The notes under the pieces were generated by a model. It had not been told where the DNA came from. It saw only the letters and a program-made list of their open reading frames with translations, and searched no databases. Positions 1 through 8,748 of a DNA stretch of 64,000 nt are shown one piece after another. The position numbers and the translations under genes were made by a program. The stretch's first letter is position 1, and every line of letters starts with the position of its first letter. This stretch comes from CAMFLJ01 sp965279255 (GTDB lineage Bacteria > Actinomycetota > Acidimicrobiia > Acidimicrobiales > Acidimicrobilacustridaceae), in assembly GCA_965279255.1 (NCBI GenBank), contig OZ257146.1, positions 3,906,001-3,970,000 on the forward strand, given 5' to 3'.

Positions 1-56
1 CAGGCGGCGTTGGCCCGTACGGCTGGTGAGATGTCGTCGATCGCTTCGGCGAGCAT
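1..56 (-). CDS. 5' end of a leftward gene, cut by the window edge
   Basis: Only the first 18 codons are inside the window (MLAEAIDDISPAVRANAA on the minus strand). The start is supported by a good ribosome binding site, AAAGGGA on the minus strand (positions 62-68), five bases from the ATG. The N-terminus looks helical and acidic. It resembles the beginning of actinobacterial DUF222/HNH-endonuclease proteins, but so short a piece cannot show the function. Confidence 0.45.
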   Translation of the reverse strand, partial: MLAEAIDDISPAVRANAA

Positions 57-202
57 CGCAGTCCCTTTCGGTGTGGTGGTCAGGGTGGTGGAGCGGTGGT
101 GCGTCGTGCAGGTGGTGCGGTGGAGCGGTGCAGCGGTTGGGATCCGGGGGTGTGGACCCGTGCCGGAGGCGGAACTGAGCGGTGCCGCCGGTACGAACGA
201 GA

Positions 203-230
203 AAGGCCGCCGGGAGAACCCGGCGGCCTT
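203..230. terminator. Perfect 12-bp hairpin, intrinsic terminator
   Basis: AAGGCCGCCGGG (203-214) and its exact complement (219-230) flank an AGAA loop. The hairpin lies 24 bases past the stop of the small minus-strand ORF at 255-428 and ahead of the leftward gene at the window edge. It probably ends the small ORF's transcript. Confidence 0.6.
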
Positions 231-254
231 CGGAAGCGTTCTACGCAGCTGGGG

Positions 255-428
255 CTACGTGAGGCTCGGAAGTCGCCGGGCGGGATGCTTGTGGCCGAAA
301 CCGGAGGAGGCATCCATGGCCGGGGCGTACCAGGCGGTGGTGGTGGTCACGGCCGGGTTCGCCACGATGGCGCGCACGCGGATGCCCGAAAGGGCGGCGA
401 GCTCGCAGGCGTTGGCGGTCGTGAACAT
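255..428 (-). CDS. Possible small protein, 57 aa, unknown function
   Basis: A minus-strand ORF beginning MFTTANACELAALSGIRVR. Most codons end in G or C, as in the real genes here, and a perfect terminator hairpin follows 24 bases past the stop; both suggest a real gene. There is no clear ribosome site before the ATG. Upstream, positions 429-601 hold an AT-richer patch (caattaaccgg, near 466) that could be a promoter. I recognise no domain. It could also be a chance ORF, since long open frames are common at this GC content. Confidence 0.35.
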   Translation of the reverse strand: MFTTANACELAALSGIRVRAIVANPAVTTTTAWYAPAMDASSGFGHKHPARRLPSLT

Positions 429-601
429 GGGAGTCAGGGAACCACAGGTCCCTCGGTCCGTCAACGCAATTAACCGGTTGCGGGCCGATCGGGCGGTCGG
501 TGACGGTGGCTCAGAGGCCATGAAGGAGGCTTCTCGGCGTGCCCGACGACACCCCGAGCCGCGTACTGTTAGCCCCCTACCCACCGGTAGCGTCGTCTCC
601 C

Positions 602-1453
602 GTGCCCAGCCCGGAAACCCCTGCCCGCAAGCCCAACGGCGGCGATCTCCTCCTCCCTGTTCCCAGTGCGGGACGGGTGTTCCGGGCCGGTCGCCGGGTG
701 CGCCTGGGCGACGTCGATCCCACCGGTCGGCTCCGCCTCGACTCGATCGCCCGCTACCTCCAGGACGTCAGCGGCGACGACACCGACGACTCCCGCCTGC
801 CCGACGCCCAGGACTGGGTCGTGCGCCGCACGGTCATCGAGCAGCGCCGCCCGGCCACCCTGGGCGAGCGCCTCGAGCTGGCCACCTTCTGCTCCGGGTT
901 CGGCAGCCGGTGGGCCGAGCGCCGGGTCTCGATCCTGGGCGAGGCCGGTGGCGTGATCGAGGCCGTCACCGTCTGGGTCCACGTCGACCCTGTCACGGGC
1001 CGGCCCAAGTCACTGTCGGCCGAGTTCCACGCCCTCTACGAGACCGCGCCGGCCGGGCGCGAGGTTCTGGCCCGCCAGGTTCACGAGCCGGTCGACCCCG
1101 AGGGCGTCGGCGTCGCCACCTTCCCTTGGCAGCCCCGGGCCACCGACCTCGACGTGCTCGACCACGCCAACAACGCCATGGGGTGGGCGGTCGTCGAGCA
1201 GCTCCGGGCCCGCCTGCTCGACGCCGACGGCCTCAGCCGAGGCCATGCGGCCGATGTCGTGACCGGGCCGTTCCGGGCCGAGGTCGAGTTCCGCGACGCC
1301 GTCCCCCGATCGGTGGCTGACGGCGACGTGCCGCTGGTCGTGGCCCATGTGCCGGTGGGTGGCGGGCAGCTGCTCACGCTGTGGTCGGCCGACCGGTCGG
1401 TCGTGCACCTGACGGCGAGCGTTCAGCCGTTGGGCGACAGCACCCGGCCGTAG
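602..1453 (+). CDS. Acyl-ACP thioesterase (FatA/FatB family, double hotdog)
   Basis: This hydrolyses acyl-acyl-carrier-protein to release free fatty acids in the cytoplasm. The protein is about 283 aa with two hotdog halves. The first carries VRLGDVDPTGRLRLDSIARY, the usual domain opening. The second carries DLDVLDHANNAMGW, matching the family's D-x-N-x-H-x-N-N catalytic region, although the usual first Asn reads as Leu-Asp here. An upstream in-frame GTG at 539 would add 21 residues; I prefer the GTG at 602 because the extra stretch is Pro/Ser-rich and not family-like. The 3' end overlaps the tail of the convergent serpin gene by 31 bases. Confidence 0.8.
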   Translation: MPSPETPARKPNGGDLLLPVPSAGRVFRAGRRVRLGDVDPTGRLRLDSIARYLQDVSGDDTDDSRLPDAQDWVVRRTVIEQRRPATLGERLELATFCSGFGSRWAERRVSILGEAGGVIEAVTVWVHVDPVTGRPKSLSAEFHALYETAPAGREVLARQVHEPVDPEGVGVATFPWQPRATDLDVLDHANNAMGWAVVEQLRARLLDADGLSRGHAADVVTGPFRAEVEFRDAVPRSVADGDVPLVVAHVPVGGGQLLTLWSADRSVVHLTASVQPLGDSTRP

Positions 1454-2832
1454 AACAGCGCCGCCCCCGTGGGGCGGTCGCGGACCAGCACCAGGAACGG
1501 CCGGTCGACGGTGACCACCGTGGCCTTCGCCACCGTCGGGGCGATCGTCGTCGGCACGGTCGACGTGGTGGTCGGGTCGCCGCCCTCGACCTGTCCCTCC
1601 GCGGTCGACGCCGTCGTGGTCGGCCTGGTGGTGGTCGTCGCCCTGGTGGTGGGGGTCGTGGCCGGGGGCTTCGGGTTGGTGGCGGTCGCCTCGGTGCCCT
1701 GCTCGGCGATCGCCAGGTAGGTCTGGTTCAGCACCGAGGTGATCGAGAGCGGCTCGGTGCTGATGCCCGAGAAGTCGGCGGCGAACGGGTCGGTGGCGAG
1801 GGTGAGCCCCAGCGAGCGCAGGGCGTCGGTGAGCGGCGTGTCGGTGGTGAAGCCGAACTTGGGGAGGCTCAGGTCGAGGGTGGTCGGGCTGAGCGACCGC
1901 AGCAGGTCGCGGAGGCCGTCGCCGTCGAGACCCCGCTCGACGTCGGTGAAGCGACCGTCGTCGGGGACGATGACGGTCAGCCAGAGCGAGCGCCCGAGGT
2001 ACGGGAGGTCGACCGCCACCCATCCGTCGCCCGTGCCGTAGCGGGCGTCGGTGAGGTCGGGGTTGCGCATCATCGAGACGGTGGAGACCGAGCCGTCGAG
2101 GTGGCGGAACGGGGCGAGCCGGGTCTCGGTGTCGGCGAACGGGGTGACCCACGGCGCCTTCAGGTAGGCGGCGCCGGCGGCGAGGATGCGGGTGGTGGGG
2201 GAGATGGTGCCGCGGGGCGCCAGCTGATCGATGTGGTCGTTGGTGGCGTCGGCGACCCAGCTGTTGACGGCCTTGCGGGCGGTCTCTGGGTCGGAGCGGA
2301 AGTCGGTGGTGCGCACGCCCGCGCCCCAGGTGGTGGCCAGCCCGTCGAGCCAGTCGCGCTCGATGGTGGTGCCCTTCTGCAGCCAGAGGCTCTGGGCGAG
2401 GTCGATGGCCACCGTGCCGGTGCGGCTGGTGGTGTCGCGCTGCTCGCCGGCCCGAGACGTCACGAGCCGGTCGAGCGACGACAGCCCGGTGGCCAGCCGT
2501 TCGGCGCCGTCAGGACCGTCGGGCGTGTGCAGCACCCGGTCGAGCTCGGCGGCGGTGTCGCCCTGGGCGCCGGAGCGGGCCTGGGAGAGCGACATGGCGA
2601 CGGGCAGCGCGGCCACGGTGAGGTCGGCACCCGGGCTGGCCTCGGCCAGTCGCTGTTCGAGCTCGACGGTGAGGTCGAGCAGGGGCTCCGAGGCGCGTTC
2701 GGCCGCCGTGAGGTCGACGGGCTCCTCGTCGCCGGTGCCTCGCACCTCGGTGCCGGCGCCGCCGGAGCAGGCCACCGCACCCAGCGAGAGCCCGATGGCG
2801 ACGAGGCCGAGAGCGCGGCGGCCGCGGGACAT
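1423..2832 (-). CDS. Serpin lipoprotein with expanded Thr-rich reactive loop
   Basis: A 469-aa serpin (serine protease inhibitor). The N-terminus is a lipoprotein signal with a lipobox ending GAVAC, so the protein is probably anchored outside the membrane. Serpin hallmarks are clear: NSWVADATNDHI, the hydrophobic DLPYLGRSLWLTVIVPDDG strand, the hinge EQGTEATAT and the C-terminal DRPFLVLVRDRPTGAALFYG. Between hinge and C-terminal strand, where alpha-1-antitrypsin has about 25 residues, there are about 66, filled with Thr, Pro and Ser repeats. The loop that baits the protease is therefore much longer than usual, and no P1 residue can be assigned. Family membership is certain; inhibitory activity is not. 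Confidence 0.9.
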   Translation of the reverse strand: MSRGRRALGLVAIGLSLGAVACSGGAGTEVRGTGDEEPVDLTAAERASEPLLDLTVELEQRLAEASPGADLTVAALPVAMSLSQARSGAQGDTAAELDRVLHTPDGPDGAERLATGLSSLDRLVTSRAGEQRDTTSRTGTVAIDLAQSLWLQKGTTIERDWLDGLATTWGAGVRTTDFRSDPETARKAVNSWVADATNDHIDQLAPRGTISPTTRILAAGAAYLKAPWVTPFADTETRLAPFRHLDGSVSTVSMMRNPDLTDARYGTGDGWVAVDLPYLGRSLWLTVIVPDDGRFTDVERGLDGDGLRDLLRSLSPTTLDLSLPKFGFTTDTPLTDALRSLGLTLATDPFAADFSGISTEPLSITSVLNQTYLAIAEQGTEATATNPKPPATTPTTRATTTTRPTTTASTAEGQVEGGDPTTTSTVPTTIAPTVAKATVVTVDRPFLVLVRDRPTGAALFYGRVLSPNG

Positions 2833-2852
2833 GCGCGCCACCGTAGGCCGGG

Positions 2853-4028
<1,176 letters not shown>

Positions 4029-4035
4029 GAGGAGG

Positions 4036-4062
4036 ATTCTAACGGTCTCGGCCGTGTAAACT
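4036..4062. promoter_or_regulatory. Divergent leaderless promoters between mrp and the SufR-like gene
   Basis: The minus strand has TTAGAAT (4042 to 4036) seven bases before the mrp GTG. The plus strand has TAAACT (4057-4062) seven bases before the regulator's ATG. Both look like -10 boxes placed so that transcription begins at or next to the start codon. The whole gap is 41 bases, so one bound regulator could control both genes. Confidence 0.55.
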
Positions 4063-4069
4063 CGGCGCC

Positions 4070-4846
4070 ATGGAAGGTCCGGCGCCCGATCGCCATCCCG
4101 ACCTCCGTCATCCGGGGGAGCAGACAGCGCTGAGCCCGGCGTCGGTCGCCGCCGGCTCCGACCGCTCGCCCCGCCTCGACGTGCTCAAGGCCCTGGGCGA
4201 CAACACCCGCTACGCCATCTACCTCGAGCTGGCCCGCAGCCCGCTGCCGCTGGCCACCGCTGAGGTCGCCGACGCCCTCGAGCTGCACGTCAACACCGTG
4301 CGCCCCCACCTCGAGCGCATGCGCGACGTCGGCCTGCTCCGCGTCGACACCGAGACGCGCGGCACCGTCGGGCGGCCCCAGCACCGCTGGTCGCTCAGCC
4401 CCGACGCCCCCGCCCTCGGCCTCGAGCCCTCGCCCTGGCCCACCCTGGCTCGCACCCTCCTCGACGCCGCCGCCAGCGGTGGCCTGGCCCCCGACGACCT
4501 CGCCGACGCCGGTCGCCGCCAGGGCCTCGCCGACGCCGCCCAGTGGCCCGTCGGCACCGAGTGCCTCGACGGTCTCCTGGTCGAGCAGGCCCGCATGGGC
4601 TTCGACCCCGCCACCCTCGAGGAGCCCGGTCGGGCCACCGTGGCCTTCGCCCACTGCCCGTTCCGCGATCTCGCCGACGAGCATCCGCAGCTGGTCTGTG
4701 CCCTGCACGGAGGCCTGGTCGAGGGCTTCGTGGAGGCCTGGTCGGGTTGCTCGGTCGACCGCTTCCACGCCGTCGTCGACCGCTCGCCGTGCCAGGTCGA
4801 CCTGGTGCTCGCGACCGCCGATCCCGATTCCCCATCCACCGGCTGA
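4070..4846 (+). CDS. SufR-like winged-helix regulator with Cys ligands
   Basis: A 258-aa cytoplasmic regulator. Residues 35-110 form a winged helix (LDVLKALGDNTRYAIYLEL, then the recognition segment LHVNTVRPHLERM and the wing RGTVGRPQHRW). The C-terminal half has HCPFRDLADEHPQLVCALHGG and further Cys residues; Cys196, 210, 227 and 241 are spaced much like the Fe-S ligands of SufR. SufR proteins sense Fe-S status and repress suf genes. Its position between mrp and an A-type carrier suggests it controls this Fe-S group, probably including the 41-base divergent promoter. Related DeoR/ArsR-like actinobacterial regulators are the alternative. Confidence 0.8.
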   Translation: MEGPAPDRHPDLRHPGEQTALSPASVAAGSDRSPRLDVLKALGDNTRYAIYLELARSPLPLATAEVADALELHVNTVRPHLERMRDVGLLRVDTETRGTVGRPQHRWSLSPDAPALGLEPSPWPTLARTLLDAAASGGLAPDDLADAGRRQGLADAAQWPVGTECLDGLLVEQARMGFDPATLEEPGRATVAFAHCPFRDLADEHPQLVCALHGGLVEGFVEAWSGCSVDRFHAVVDRSPCQVDLVLATADPDSPSTG

Positions 4847-4906
4847 CGTTCCGGCGTCACCGCCCGCTACCCTTTCAGCCACCTGCTGTTCCACGGAGGA
4901 CACCGC

Positions 4907-5227
4907 GTGATCACTCTCACCGACAACGCATCGCTCAAGGTCAAGGAGCTCATCGCTCAGGAGGGCCAGGACGGCCTCATGCTGCGCGTCGCTGTCCGCC
5001 CCGGCGGCTGCAGCGGCTTCAGCTACGAGATGTTCTTCGACACCGAGAAGGACAACGACGACCTGGTCGACGAGACCGCCGGCGTGCCGGTGGTGGTCGA
5101 CCCCTCGAGCGCCCAGCTGCTCAGCGGCGCCACGCTCGACTTCAAGGACGGTCTCCAGGGGGCCGGGTTCGCCATCGACAACCCGAACGCCCAGAAGACC
5201 TGCGGCTGCGGCCAGTCCTTCAGCTGA
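4907..5227 (+). CDS. A-type iron-sulfur carrier (IscA/ErpA/HesB family)
   Basis: A 106-aa protein of normal family length. It has the three ligand cysteines of A-type carriers: Cys35 in RPGGCSGFSY and Cys99 and Cys101 in the tail TCGCGQSFS. The family receives Fe-S clusters from the scaffold and hands them to target proteins. The GTG start follows GGAGGA by six bases. The gene lies 60 bases after the SufR-like regulator, in the same direction, and ends at a strong terminator hairpin. Confidence 0.93.
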   Translation: MITLTDNASLKVKELIAQEGQDGLMLRVAVRPGGCSGFSYEMFFDTEKDNDDLVDETAGVPVVVDPSSAQLLSGATLDFKDGLQGAGFAIDNPNAQKTCGCGQSFS

Positions 5228-5266
5228 TCGCTCGCCGCTGCGGCGGCGACGCAACCCAGATCGTCT

Positions 5267-5296
5267 CGACGGCCGCCCTTCACCGGGCGGCCGTCG
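5267..5296 (+). terminator. 12-bp hairpin terminator after the A-type carrier
   Basis: CGACGGCCGCCC (5267-5278), loop TTCACC, then the exact complement (5285-5296), 39 bases past the stop codon. There is no clear U tract, which is common at this GC content. Confidence 0.7.
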
Positions 5297-5323
5297 TCGC
5301 GCCCACCGAGATCCGCGACCCCG

Positions 5324-5425
5324 TGGCTCAGTACGTCACCAGGAGCGTGACGAATTGAGCCAGAGGTCCTGAGCGCTCGGCACCCGTGGCTCAGTACGTC
5401 ACCAGGAGCGTGACGTACTGAGCCA
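5324..5425. repeat. Two tandem copies of a hairpin-forming palindrome
   Basis: Copy A is 5324-5362 and copy B 5387-5425, 63 bases apart. Copy B has 16-bp perfect arms (TGGCTCAGTACGTCAC and complement) around the loop CAGGAGC. Copy A has the same left arm and loop but two mismatches in the right arm (AAT for TAC). The shared block also includes the preceding CCCG and following GAGG. It lies between convergent genes, so it may be a tandem bidirectional terminator or a REP-like element. Confidence 0.75.
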
Positions 5426-5430
5426 GAGGG

Positions 5431-6375
5431 TCAGGCGGTGGCGGCGGCGAAGGCCTGGGCGAGCTCGACCCGGTCGAAGATGTTGTCGAGCCGGGCCACG
5501 ATCACGCCGTTGGACCGGGCCACGAACAGGCTGGGCTCGAACGACAGGCCGTAGGCGCTCACCGCGTCGGTGAGGCCGTTGGCCGCGGGATCACCGCCGC
5601 CGGCCGGGTTCTTGTAGACCTCGGCGTGCACGACCGTGAAGCCCGGGGTGGCGGCGGCCTGGTCCATCACGAGGTCGAGCACGGGCCCACACACGCCGGT
5701 CTGGCAGTACTGCGGGGTGCTGATCATGAGGGCGACGGGGGCGTCGCCGGTGAGCGCCTCGGTGAGGGTCTGGTCGTGGAACGGGCACTGCGGGGACCGG
5801 GTGCAGATCGGCGTGACGCCCCGGGCGTCGGCCAGCGTGGGGGTCGAGACGGGGACCATGGCCGCGCCGACCTGCACGATCGACGAGCCGCCGGGCGCCT
5901 CGACCTTGAAGGCCTGGTCGACGGTCTGGCCGTCGAGCTCGGTGCTCACCGTCCAGGTGCCGGCCTGGTCGAAGGTCGTGACGAGGGGGTAGTAGCCGAT
6001 CGGCACGCCGTCGGCGTGGCGGGGGATCGTGATCGGGGCGCCGACCGGCGCGCCCTCCCGCGAAAGCTGGACGGTGAGGGTGGCGGGGCCGTCGGCCTCG
6101 GGCGGGCCCTCGGGGCTGGCGATGGCGAAGGCGAGGCGCTGGGGCGTGCCTGCCTCGACGTAGCCGCCCGTGTAGTTGAAGAGCCCGACCAGCTGCCGGC
6201 CGTCGAGCGAGGTCGTGAGGGTGAGGCGGTCGCCGCTGGAGGCGCCGTCGCTCGAGCCGCAGGCGGCGAGGAGCGAGGGCGCGGCGAGGGCCAGGGCACC
6301 CATCCCGCCGACCACGCCGGCGCGGTGGAGGAAGGCGCGCCGGCCGAGCGGGGGGAGCTGCGGTTCGGGGCTCAT
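5431..6375 (-). CDS. Tat-exported lipoprotein with thioredoxin-like domain
   Basis: A 314-aa protein. The N-terminus has twin arginines (GRRAFLHRAG, Arg12-13), a hydrophobic stretch and a lipobox LLAAC with Cys39, so it is probably exported folded and lipidated. Residues 45-160 look like a beta-rich domain. The C-terminal half resembles a thioredoxin/SCO fold: the segment PQYCQTGVCGPVLDLV holds a C-x4-C pair at about 224 and 229, not the usual CxxC, followed by FEPSLFVARSNGVIVARL. It may act in extracytoplasmic thiol or metal chemistry. It is divergent from the molybdenum hydroxylase gene across only 26 bases, so the two may be co-regulated. Confidence 0.65.
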   Translation of the reverse strand: MSPEPQLPPLGRRAFLHRAGVVGGMGALALAAPSLLAACGSSDGASSGDRLTLTTSLDGRQLVGLFNYTGGYVEAGTPQRLAFAIASPEGPPEADGPATLTVQLSREGAPVGAPITIPRHADGVPIGYYPLVTTFDQAGTWTVSTELDGQTVDQAFKVEAPGGSSIVQVGAAMVPVSTPTLADARGVTPICTRSPQCPFHDQTLTEALTGDAPVALMISTPQYCQTGVCGPVLDLVMDQAAATPGFTVVHAEVYKNPAGGGDPAANGLTDAVSAYGLSFEPSLFVARSNGVIVARLDNIFDRVELAQAFAAATA

Positions 6376-6401
6376 CGGGCCTCGAACCTATCCTGCGGCC
6401 G
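6376..6401. promoter_or_regulatory. Overlapping divergent leaderless promoters in 26 bases
   Basis: Plus strand: TATCCT (6389-6394), seven bases before the ATG at 6402. Minus strand: TAGGTT (6390 to 6385), nine bases before the ATG at 6375. The two -10 boxes share TA at 6389-6390, so two polymerases could not bind at once. Confidence 0.45.
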
Positions 6402-8045
6402 ATGTCCGACCCCGTCGCCCCCGAACCAGAGCGCGCCACCGTCGCCTTCGTCGTCGACGGCACCGAGGTCGCGGTGCCCGACGACGGCTCGTCGCTGCTG
6501 GTCGCCCTGCGCGACCACCTCGGTGTGCGCTCGCCCAAGGACGGCTGCAGCCCCCAGGGCCAGTGCGGGTGCTGCACGGTGCTGGTCGACGGCGCGCCGC
6601 GGGTCTCCTGTGTCACCCCGGTGCGGCGGGTCGCCGGTCGGGTGATCACCACCGTCGACGGCCTCGACGCCGACGACCGCGACCGGTGGGCCGAGGCGTT
6701 CCTCGCCACCGGGGCCAGCCAGTGCGGCTTCTGCACCCCGGGCATCGTGTGCCGGCTCGAGGGCCTGCGGGCCAAGGGCACTGCGCCCGACGACCACGGC
6801 GCGGTCGATCGGGCGCTCGCCGCCCACCTGTGCCGCTGCACCGGCTGGCAGACCATCGGTGAGGCCTGGGCGGTCGCTGTCGCCGGAGCTTCGGGTGCGG
6901 CCGGTGCGCTGGAGGCCGACCGCGACCTCGACGCCGCCGGCCGTCGCGCCACCATCGAGGGCGGCACGCCCCAGCACGTCGGTGCCGACGTGGTGCTCGG
7001 CCGGGCCGGCTTCGCCGACGACTCCGCACCCGAGGGCGCCCTGGTCGCCGTGCCCGACGGCGAGGGCGGCTGGGCCGTCGGCGAGACCCTCACCGAGGCC
7101 CGGGCCGCGGCCGGCAAGGTGCAGGGCCGGCACGGCACCGTCGAGCCCCGGCCTCCGCTCGAGGTGCCCGAGGGCGACTGGGCCCTGACGTTGCGCACCA
7201 GCTGGGTCGAGCCCGCCTACCTGGAGACCGACGCCGCCTGGTGCGAGCCGGGCGGCGAGCCCGTGGGCCCGCTCGGCAACGGTGGAGCCTTCGGTGGCAA
7301 GAGCGATTCGGTGGTCGCCTCCGCCGCCCGCGGGCTGGCCGACCGCCACGGCCGCCCGGTGCGGGTGCTGCTCTCCCGCGAGGACACCGTGCGCCTCGGG
7401 GCCAAGCGCCCGCCGATCGCCGCGGGGGTGCGCCCCGACGGCACCGGCGTGGTGCGGGTCGCGCGGACCGAGGGCATCGCCGAGGCCGTGCGGGCCGTCG
7501 CCCCCGGCCTCGTCGTCGAGCAGGTCGACGTGCCCGGCCCGCCAACGTCCAGCTCCATCCGCGGCGCCGGTTGGGTCGAGGCCGCAGTGCTGCTGGCCGC
7601 GCTCGAGGCCCAGCGCCGGTCGGTCGACGGGGTCGAGGCCCACACCGCGGCCGTCGTCTCACCCGACGGCGCCGAGGCCGAGGCGTCGATCGGGCCCGAC
7701 GGCGTGGTGCGGGTGCAGCTGCGCTGTGGTGCCGTGCTCGACCCCGTCGTGCTGCGCTCCTACGTCATCGGCGCCGCCCACATGGCCCTCGGCTGGGTCA
7801 CCAGCGAGGGGCTCGCGGTCGACGCCGACGGCACGGTCGGCGACCTGACCGTGCGGTCCTTCGGGGTGCTCCGCTCCTCCGACATGCCGCTCGTCGAGGT
7901 CACCCTCCACGACGACGATGGTGAGCCGGTGAACGGTTCCGACGCCGTGTTCGCGGCCGTCGCCGCCGCGGCCTGGTCGGTGCAGGGCTGGCCCGCCGAC
8001 TGGCCCACCGGCCGGCCCCTGGGTGCGGACCCTGTGCCACAGTGA
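6402..8045 (+). CDS. Single-chain, condensed molybdenum hydroxylase (xanthine dehydrogenase family)
   Basis: A 547-aa fusion. Residues 1-155 are a complete CoxS/XdhA-like iron-sulfur subunit: a plant-type [2Fe-2S] site (Cys49, 55, 58 and 70) and a second cluster site (Cys108, 111, 144 and 146; CGFCTPG and CRCTG). The rest matches pieces of the molybdopterin subunit: GPLGNGGAFGGKSDS, SSIRGAGWVEA, and DGEPVNGSDAVFAAVAAAAW, where the Glu could be the catalytic one. The usual molybdenum subunit is about 750 aa; here only about 390 residues remain, so large parts are missing. There is no FAD subunit nearby. It may be a streamlined enzyme or a protein that lost catalysis. ridA begins four bases after it. 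Confidence 0.7.
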   Translation: MSDPVAPEPERATVAFVVDGTEVAVPDDGSSLLVALRDHLGVRSPKDGCSPQGQCGCCTVLVDGAPRVSCVTPVRRVAGRVITTVDGLDADDRDRWAEAFLATGASQCGFCTPGIVCRLEGLRAKGTAPDDHGAVDRALAAHLCRCTGWQTIGEAWAVAVAGASGAAGALEADRDLDAAGRRATIEGGTPQHVGADVVLGRAGFADDSAPEGALVAVPDGEGGWAVGETLTEARAAAGKVQGRHGTVEPRPPLEVPEGDWALTLRTSWVEPAYLETDAAWCEPGGEPVGPLGNGGAFGGKSDSVVASAARGLADRHGRPVRVLLSREDTVRLGAKRPPIAAGVRPDGTGVVRVARTEGIAEAVRAVAPGLVVEQVDVPGPPTSSSIRGAGWVEAAVLLAALEAQRRSVDGVEAHTAAVVSPDGAEAEASIGPDGVVRVQLRCGAVLDPVVLRSYVIGAAHMALGWVTSEGLAVDADGTVGDLTVRSFGVLRSSDMPLVEVTLHDDDGEPVNGSDAVFAAVAAAAWSVQGWPADWPTGRPLGADPVPQ

Positions 8046-8049
8046 GGCC

Positions 8050-8406
8050 ATGAGCGCTCCCGTCGGTCCCTACTCCCCGATCGTCCGGGCCGGTGACTTC
8101 CTCGTCGCCTCCGGCCAGCTCGGCCTCCGCGACGGCCAGATGGTCGCCGGTGGCGTGACGGCCGAGACCACCCAGGCCATCGCCAACCTGGCGGCGCTGC
8201 TCGAGGGCGAGGGCGCGTCGCTGAACGACGTGGTGAAGACCACGGTGTTCCTGCGCCACATGCGCGACTTCGGGATCATGAACGAGGCCTACGTCCTCGG
8301 CTTCGGCGACCACCGTCCCGCCCGCAGCGCTTTCGCCGTCGCCGAGCTCCCGATGGTCGCCCTGGTCGAGATCGAGGCTTGGGCCTACGCCCCGGTCGAC
8401 AGGTAG
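8050..8406 (+). CDS. ridA: RidA family enamine/imine deaminase
   Basis: A 118-aa protein of normal RidA length, with the strand SGQLGLRDGQMV and the conserved segment HRPARSAFAVAELPMVALVEIEA, where Arg92 and Glu108 match the active-site Arg and Glu. RidA proteins hydrolyse reactive enamines and imines to ketones and ammonia. I chose the ATG at 8050 because an upstream GTG at 8023 lies inside the preceding gene and adds nine unrelated residues. With four bases to the molybdenum hydroxylase gene it is very probably co-transcribed, and may remove an imine product of that oxidation (inference). Confidence 0.9.
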   Translation: MSAPVGPYSPIVRAGDFLVASGQLGLRDGQMVAGGVTAETTQAIANLAALLEGEGASLNDVVKTTVFLRHMRDFGIMNEAYVLGFGDHRPARSAFAVAELPMVALVEIEAWAYAPVDR

Positions 8407-8415
8407 GGTGACGAC

Positions 8416-8577
8416 GTGCCCGGCGCCATCATCATCATCCTCGTGCTCGTCATCGGCATCCCCGTCGCCCTCCTCATCACGATGGGCATCGTCGCCGCGG
8501 TGATGAGCTTCGTGATCAAGACCGAGGTCGACGAGGACTTCGAGGGCACCGAGGACCTGGCCATCAGCCAGATGTGA
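8416..8577 (+). CDS. Small single-pass membrane protein, 53 aa
   Basis: A GTG-initiated ORF. The first 33 residues are almost all hydrophobic (PGAIIIILVLVIGIPVALL and onward), then an acidic tail (TEVDEDFEGTEDLAISQM). It is probably a membrane helix with a short charged domain. The stop codon of ridA is part of a TAGGGT box six bases before the GTG, so the gene could be read both from the operon and from its own leaderless promoter. A terminator hairpin follows directly. Function unknown. Confidence 0.6.
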   Translation: MPGAIIIILVLVIGIPVALLITMGIVAAVMSFVIKTEVDEDFEGTEDLAISQM

Positions 8578-8580
8578 TCC

Positions 8581-8599
8581 GGGCCCTCCTCGAGGGCCC
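8581..8599 (+). terminator. Short GC-rich hairpin terminator
   Basis: GGGCCCTC (8581-8588), loop CTC, complement GAGGGCCC (8592-8599), starting three bases after the stop of the small membrane protein. Confidence 0.55.
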
Positions 8600-8748
8600 T
8601 GAGATGCCAGCGGCACGGCGTCGGATCGATGTCATCGTGCGTTCGCGAAGAACCCGTCGACGCGGCGAGGTCGAAGCGCTACCGTCTCCCGCACCAGAAG
8701 GTGCAGGGAAGGTTGACCGACCCCGCAGTTACAGAAAGGGGTGTCGGA

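Noticed and set aside
10..1320. A 436-codon open frame on the plus strand
   Set aside because: An Arg/Pro/Gly-rich shadow of the thioesterase and of intergenic sequence. Long stop-free frames are normal at this GC content.
8600..8748. Cold-shock type structured leader or riboswitch upstream of the csp gene
   Set aside because: A leader is likely but I see no conserved cold-box motif or defined pairing that supports a specific call.
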